From IMG/VR virus record IMGVR_UViG_3300042564_002730, positions 1 through 22,529 of that record: DNA of 22,529 bases. One strand, given 5' to 3'. The notes below the pieces were generated by a model. The model was not told the DNA's origin and made no database searches. It was given only the letters and a program-made list of their open reading frames with translations. The translations under genes and the position numbers were made by a program. This stretch comes from a virus. Below are positions 20,385-22,529 of the stretch, one piece after another; within the stretch, counting starts at the first letter, position 1, and every line of letters begins with the position of its first letter.

Positions 20385-20391
20385 TATTTAG
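20385..20391 (-). promoter_or_regulatory. CTAAATA motif next to the HNH start codon
   Basis: On the minus strand CTAAATA is followed by CTCC and the ATG. If it acts as a late promoter, the RNA would begin at about the start codon and be leaderless. The same four-base spacing occurs before the internal ATG of the other HNH gene (16562). Confidence 0.45.
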
Positions 20392-20400
20392 CGGAAAAAA

Positions 20401-20412
20401 CCTTTGCAAAGG
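20401..20412. promoter_or_regulatory. 12-bp perfect palindrome between divergent genes
   Basis: CCTTTGCAAAGG is a perfect palindrome in the 96-base gap between the HNH gene and the sheath gene, between the two outward-facing CTAAATA motifs. It could be a protein-binding site shared by both. A chance occurrence is possible. Confidence 0.3.
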
Positions 20413-20443
20413 GTCGAATGATCGTGTTTTTTACGCATAGGTG

Positions 20444-20450
20444 CTAAATA
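20444..20450 (+). promoter_or_regulatory. candidate late promoter motif CTAAATA for tail sheath
   Basis: GTGCTAAATATTA stands 26 bases before the ATG at 20477, and AAGGA (20465-20469) lies between as the ribosome site. The string GCTAAATATTA is the same as before the fibre gene at 10342, which supports a shared late signal. Confidence 0.6.
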
Positions 20451-20476
20451 TTAAAACTTAGAAAAAGGATTTAACC

Positions 20477-22529
20477 ATGGCATTAGTATCCCCAGGCGTA
20501 GAAGTAACGATTATCGACGAAAGTCAATATATCCCTGCTGCTACCAATTCAGTACCATACATTTTAATAGCAACGGCACAGAACAAAACCAGTGCCGCTG
20601 GAGTTGGCGTTGCACCAGGAACATTGGCAGCAAATGCTAACCGTGTTTATTTAATGACCAGTCAGCGAGATTTGGCCGCTACGTTTGGCAACCCATTCTT
20701 CTACAAGACCACTGCTGGTACTCCAATCAATGGGTACGAACTAAACGAATACGGCCTGTTGGCAGCATACTCTGCACTGGGTGTAAGCAATCGTTGCTAT
20801 GTTCAGCGTGTTGACATTGATTTAACAGAACTAACAGCATCATTGACACGCCCATTGGGTGCTCCAACCAACAATACCTATTGGTTAGACACTGCAAACA
20901 CTGAATGGGGCATCTTCCAGTGGAATATCACAACTGGTATCTTTACTGTTCAAACTCCTATTGTGATCACCAACACTACACAGTTAGAAACAGGAACTTC
21001 AGTTCCACTGCAGACAGTTGGCAGCATTGGTGATTATGCTGTTACTGCAACCAGTACATTTAATCCAGGATACTACAAGCGTGGTGGCCCAACATCCGCA
21101 CAGACCAGTGCTACTGCACTGTCAGATTTGTACAATACCTGGGTATTGATTGGTAGTGACGAATGGAAAACTGCCTGGCCAACTGTGTCAGGCACATTGG
21201 CTCCAACTACGTTGACTGCCGCACAAACTTTTTCTGTTAATGACGTAACAATCACAGTTCCTGCTGTGCCTAACAACACAGTGGATGGCATTGCTGATGC
21301 GATTAATGACGCAGCCATTACTGGAGTATATGCAGCCACAATTGGTGGCAAATTATACATGTATGCTGATTCCACTGCCACTAACGACGGCAGCACAGCC
21401 AACACTGGCATTATTTCAATAGCCAACATATCTGGCACTGCGCTGACAACATTGGGCATCACAGCAACCGAGTATTTTGCTCCTACCTATCAAGTAAGTC
21501 CAAGTTATACAGTTCCACGTTGGGGTGCGACTCAAACACAGCCAGCACCAACTGGAAGTGTATGGCAAAAAATTACTGATGTGAATCAAGGAGCTCAGTT
21601 TGTTGTTAAAAAATACAGTACCATTCTAGGTGCATTTGTTGCACAAACATGTCCAATATATCTTACTGAAAATGAAGAGTTGTATACAACTGATCCCAGT
21701 GGCGGCGGAAAAAATATTCCAGCGGGATCTACATATGCTCATGCAAACATATTAAAAAATAACACATCAAGTTTTACAATATTTGAAAGATATGCTACTG
21801 GTGCAACAGAAATCACAGGAAACGATACTACTCCGGGGCCATTTGTGTCTGGTAACTCATTTTCAATTACAGCCAGCCAACCGGGCACTGCTATTAATAC
21901 AACTGCCACAGTTACACTAGCAGGAACCACAGTTGAAGATTTCATTGCTGGAGTTAGTGGTGCCAATATTCCATACGTTAGTGCCACAGTCAACAGTGCA
22001 GGTGCTGTTGTGTTTACACACGCAGCCGGCGGAACAATAGCATTAATTAATATAACTGGTACACCAGTCACTACCGCTGGGTTTAGCACCAGCGTTCGTG
22101 GAGTAAGAAACAACTATGCAAATGGTGTTGCTACTGGGTTAATTTTGAGCAACTGGGTTGGTACACCTACATTCACATACACAGCAAGTGATGCCGCTCC
22201 TGATCAAGACCCAGCAGATGGTCGCTTATGGTACTACAGTGCAACTGATCAAGTTGACATCATGATTCAAGACAATGGCACATGGCAAGGTTATCAGAAC
22301 GTGACAAACGATATTCGTGGTTACGATCTAAGTGCAACCAATGCTACCGGTCCTATTATCAGTGCCACTGCACCAACAACACAGACAGACGAATCAGAAT
22401 CACCATTGGTTTTTGGTGATCTATGGGTGGACACAAGTGATTTAGAAAACTATCCAAGACTGTATCGCTGGCAGCCAGTGAATGGAGTTGATCAGTGGGT
22501 GGCCATCGACAACACTGATCAAACTACAG
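20477..22529 (+). CDS. gp18: contractile tail sheath protein, N-terminal 684 residues (3' end outside window)
   Basis: The frame is open from the ATG at 20477 to the window edge with no stop. The N-terminus MALVSPGVEVTIIDESQY is the typical sheath beginning (SPGVEV), followed by YILIATAQNK, RVYLMTSQRDLAATFGNPFF and ELNEYGLLAAYSALGVSNRC, with a Cys-Tyr-Val-Gln-Arg-Val strand, as in T4 gp18-type sheaths. These subunits stack around the tail tube and contract to drive DNA delivery. Residues about 250-330 and 460-535 look like two copies of one beta domain inserted in the chain. A later part has DGRLWYYSATDQVDIMIQDN and GDLWVDTSDLENYPRLYRW, known from large aquatic-phage sheaths. Already longer than T4 gp18 (659 aa), it still lacks the conserved C-terminal core, so the whole protein is unusually large. 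Confidence 0.88.
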   Translation, partial: MALVSPGVEVTIIDESQYIPAATNSVPYILIATAQNKTSAAGVGVAPGTLAANANRVYLMTSQRDLAATFGNPFFYKTTAGTPINGYELNEYGLLAAYSALGVSNRCYVQRVDIDLTELTASLTRPLGAPTNNTYWLDTANTEWGIFQWNITTGIFTVQTPIVITNTTQLETGTSVPLQTVGSIGDYAVTATSTFNPGYYKRGGPTSAQTSATALSDLYNTWVLIGSDEWKTAWPTVSGTLAPTTLTAAQTFSVNDVTITVPAVPNNTVDGIADAINDAAITGVYAATIGGKLYMYADSTATNDGSTANTGIISIANISGTALTTLGITATEYFAPTYQVSPSYTVPRWGATQTQPAPTGSVWQKITDVNQGAQFVVKKYSTILGAFVAQTCPIYLTENEELYTTDPSGGGKNIPAGSTYAHANILKNNTSSFTIFERYATGATEITGNDTTPGPFVSGNSFSITASQPGTAINTTATVTLAGTTVEDFIAGVSGANIPYVSATVNSAGAVVFTHAAGGTIALINITGTPVTTAGFSTSVRGVRNNYANGVATGLILSNWVGTPTFTYTASDAAPDQDPADGRLWYYSATDQVDIMIQDNGTWQGYQNVTNDIRGYDLSATNATGPIISATAPTTQTDESESPLVFGDLWVDTSDLENYPRLYRWQPVNGVDQWVAIDNTDQTT

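Noticed and set aside
1-22529. tRNA genes, integrase, attachment sites or an anti-defence cassette
   Set aside because: Almost every base belongs to a recognised gene; the few gaps show no cloverleaf or direct repeats, and no protein has integrase or defence motifs.

Overview
The window is part of the virion-structure region of a contractile-tailed (T4-superfamily, myovirus-type) phage. The evidence is a tail sheath gene running off the right edge, genes resembling the T4 neck and tail-completion proteins gp13, gp14 and gp15, a phage-type deoxynucleoside monophosphate kinase, two free-standing HNH endonucleases, and about 12 kb of repeat-rich fibre-like proteins. The gene style (fibre repeats built on Ala-Thr-Gly-Asn, TAAATA late-promoter-like motifs, tight gene packing) resembles uncultured aquatic T4-like phages. 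The host cannot be named from the sequence. Two good sigma70-type promoters only point to a bacterium with a standard housekeeping sigma factor. No tRNA, CRISPR, integrase or insertion sequence was seen, and no intergenic stretch exceeds about 210 bases.

Layout. (1) Bases 1-12737, plus strand: the end of one structural gene, a small fibre-module protein, three large fibre-like proteins (833, 439 and 1621 aa), two small tandem paralogues, another fibre-like protein (577 aa) sharing its C-terminal domain with the 1621-aa protein, and an unidentified 221-aa protein. Two rho-independent terminators and several TAAATA motifs divide this block. (2) Bases 16589-12722, minus strand: an HNH homing endonuclease, gp14-like neck protein, gp15-like tail terminator and a NUDIX hydrolase. 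This operon meets block 1 tail to tail, with a 16-base overlap of coding regions. (3) Bases 16639-20085, plus strand: two unidentified proteins behind a sigma70-type promoter, a gp13-like neck protein, then a DEDD-family exonuclease and a dNMP kinase behind a second sigma70-type promoter whose -10 box lies right against the start codon. (4) Bases 20380-20033, minus strand: a small zinc-ribbon HNH protein overlapping the end of the kinase gene. (5) Bases 20477-22529, plus strand: the tail sheath, open at the window edge.

How it fits together. The sheath, the gp15-like terminator and the gp14/gp13-like neck proteins form the tail-to-head joint. The repeat-rich proteins are probably fibres or fibre-like appendages that contact the host. 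The exonuclease, kinase and NUDIX enzyme act on nucleic acids or nucleotides during infection. The promoters follow a consistent split: sigma70-type sites precede the DNA-metabolism and unknown genes, while TAAATA motifs precede virion genes. No undescribed defence or regulatory system is evident. The most unusual points are the apparently leaderless exonuclease gene with a palindrome over its -10 box and start codon, the similar start geometry of both HNH genes, and the sharing of modules among fibre, neck and sheath genes.
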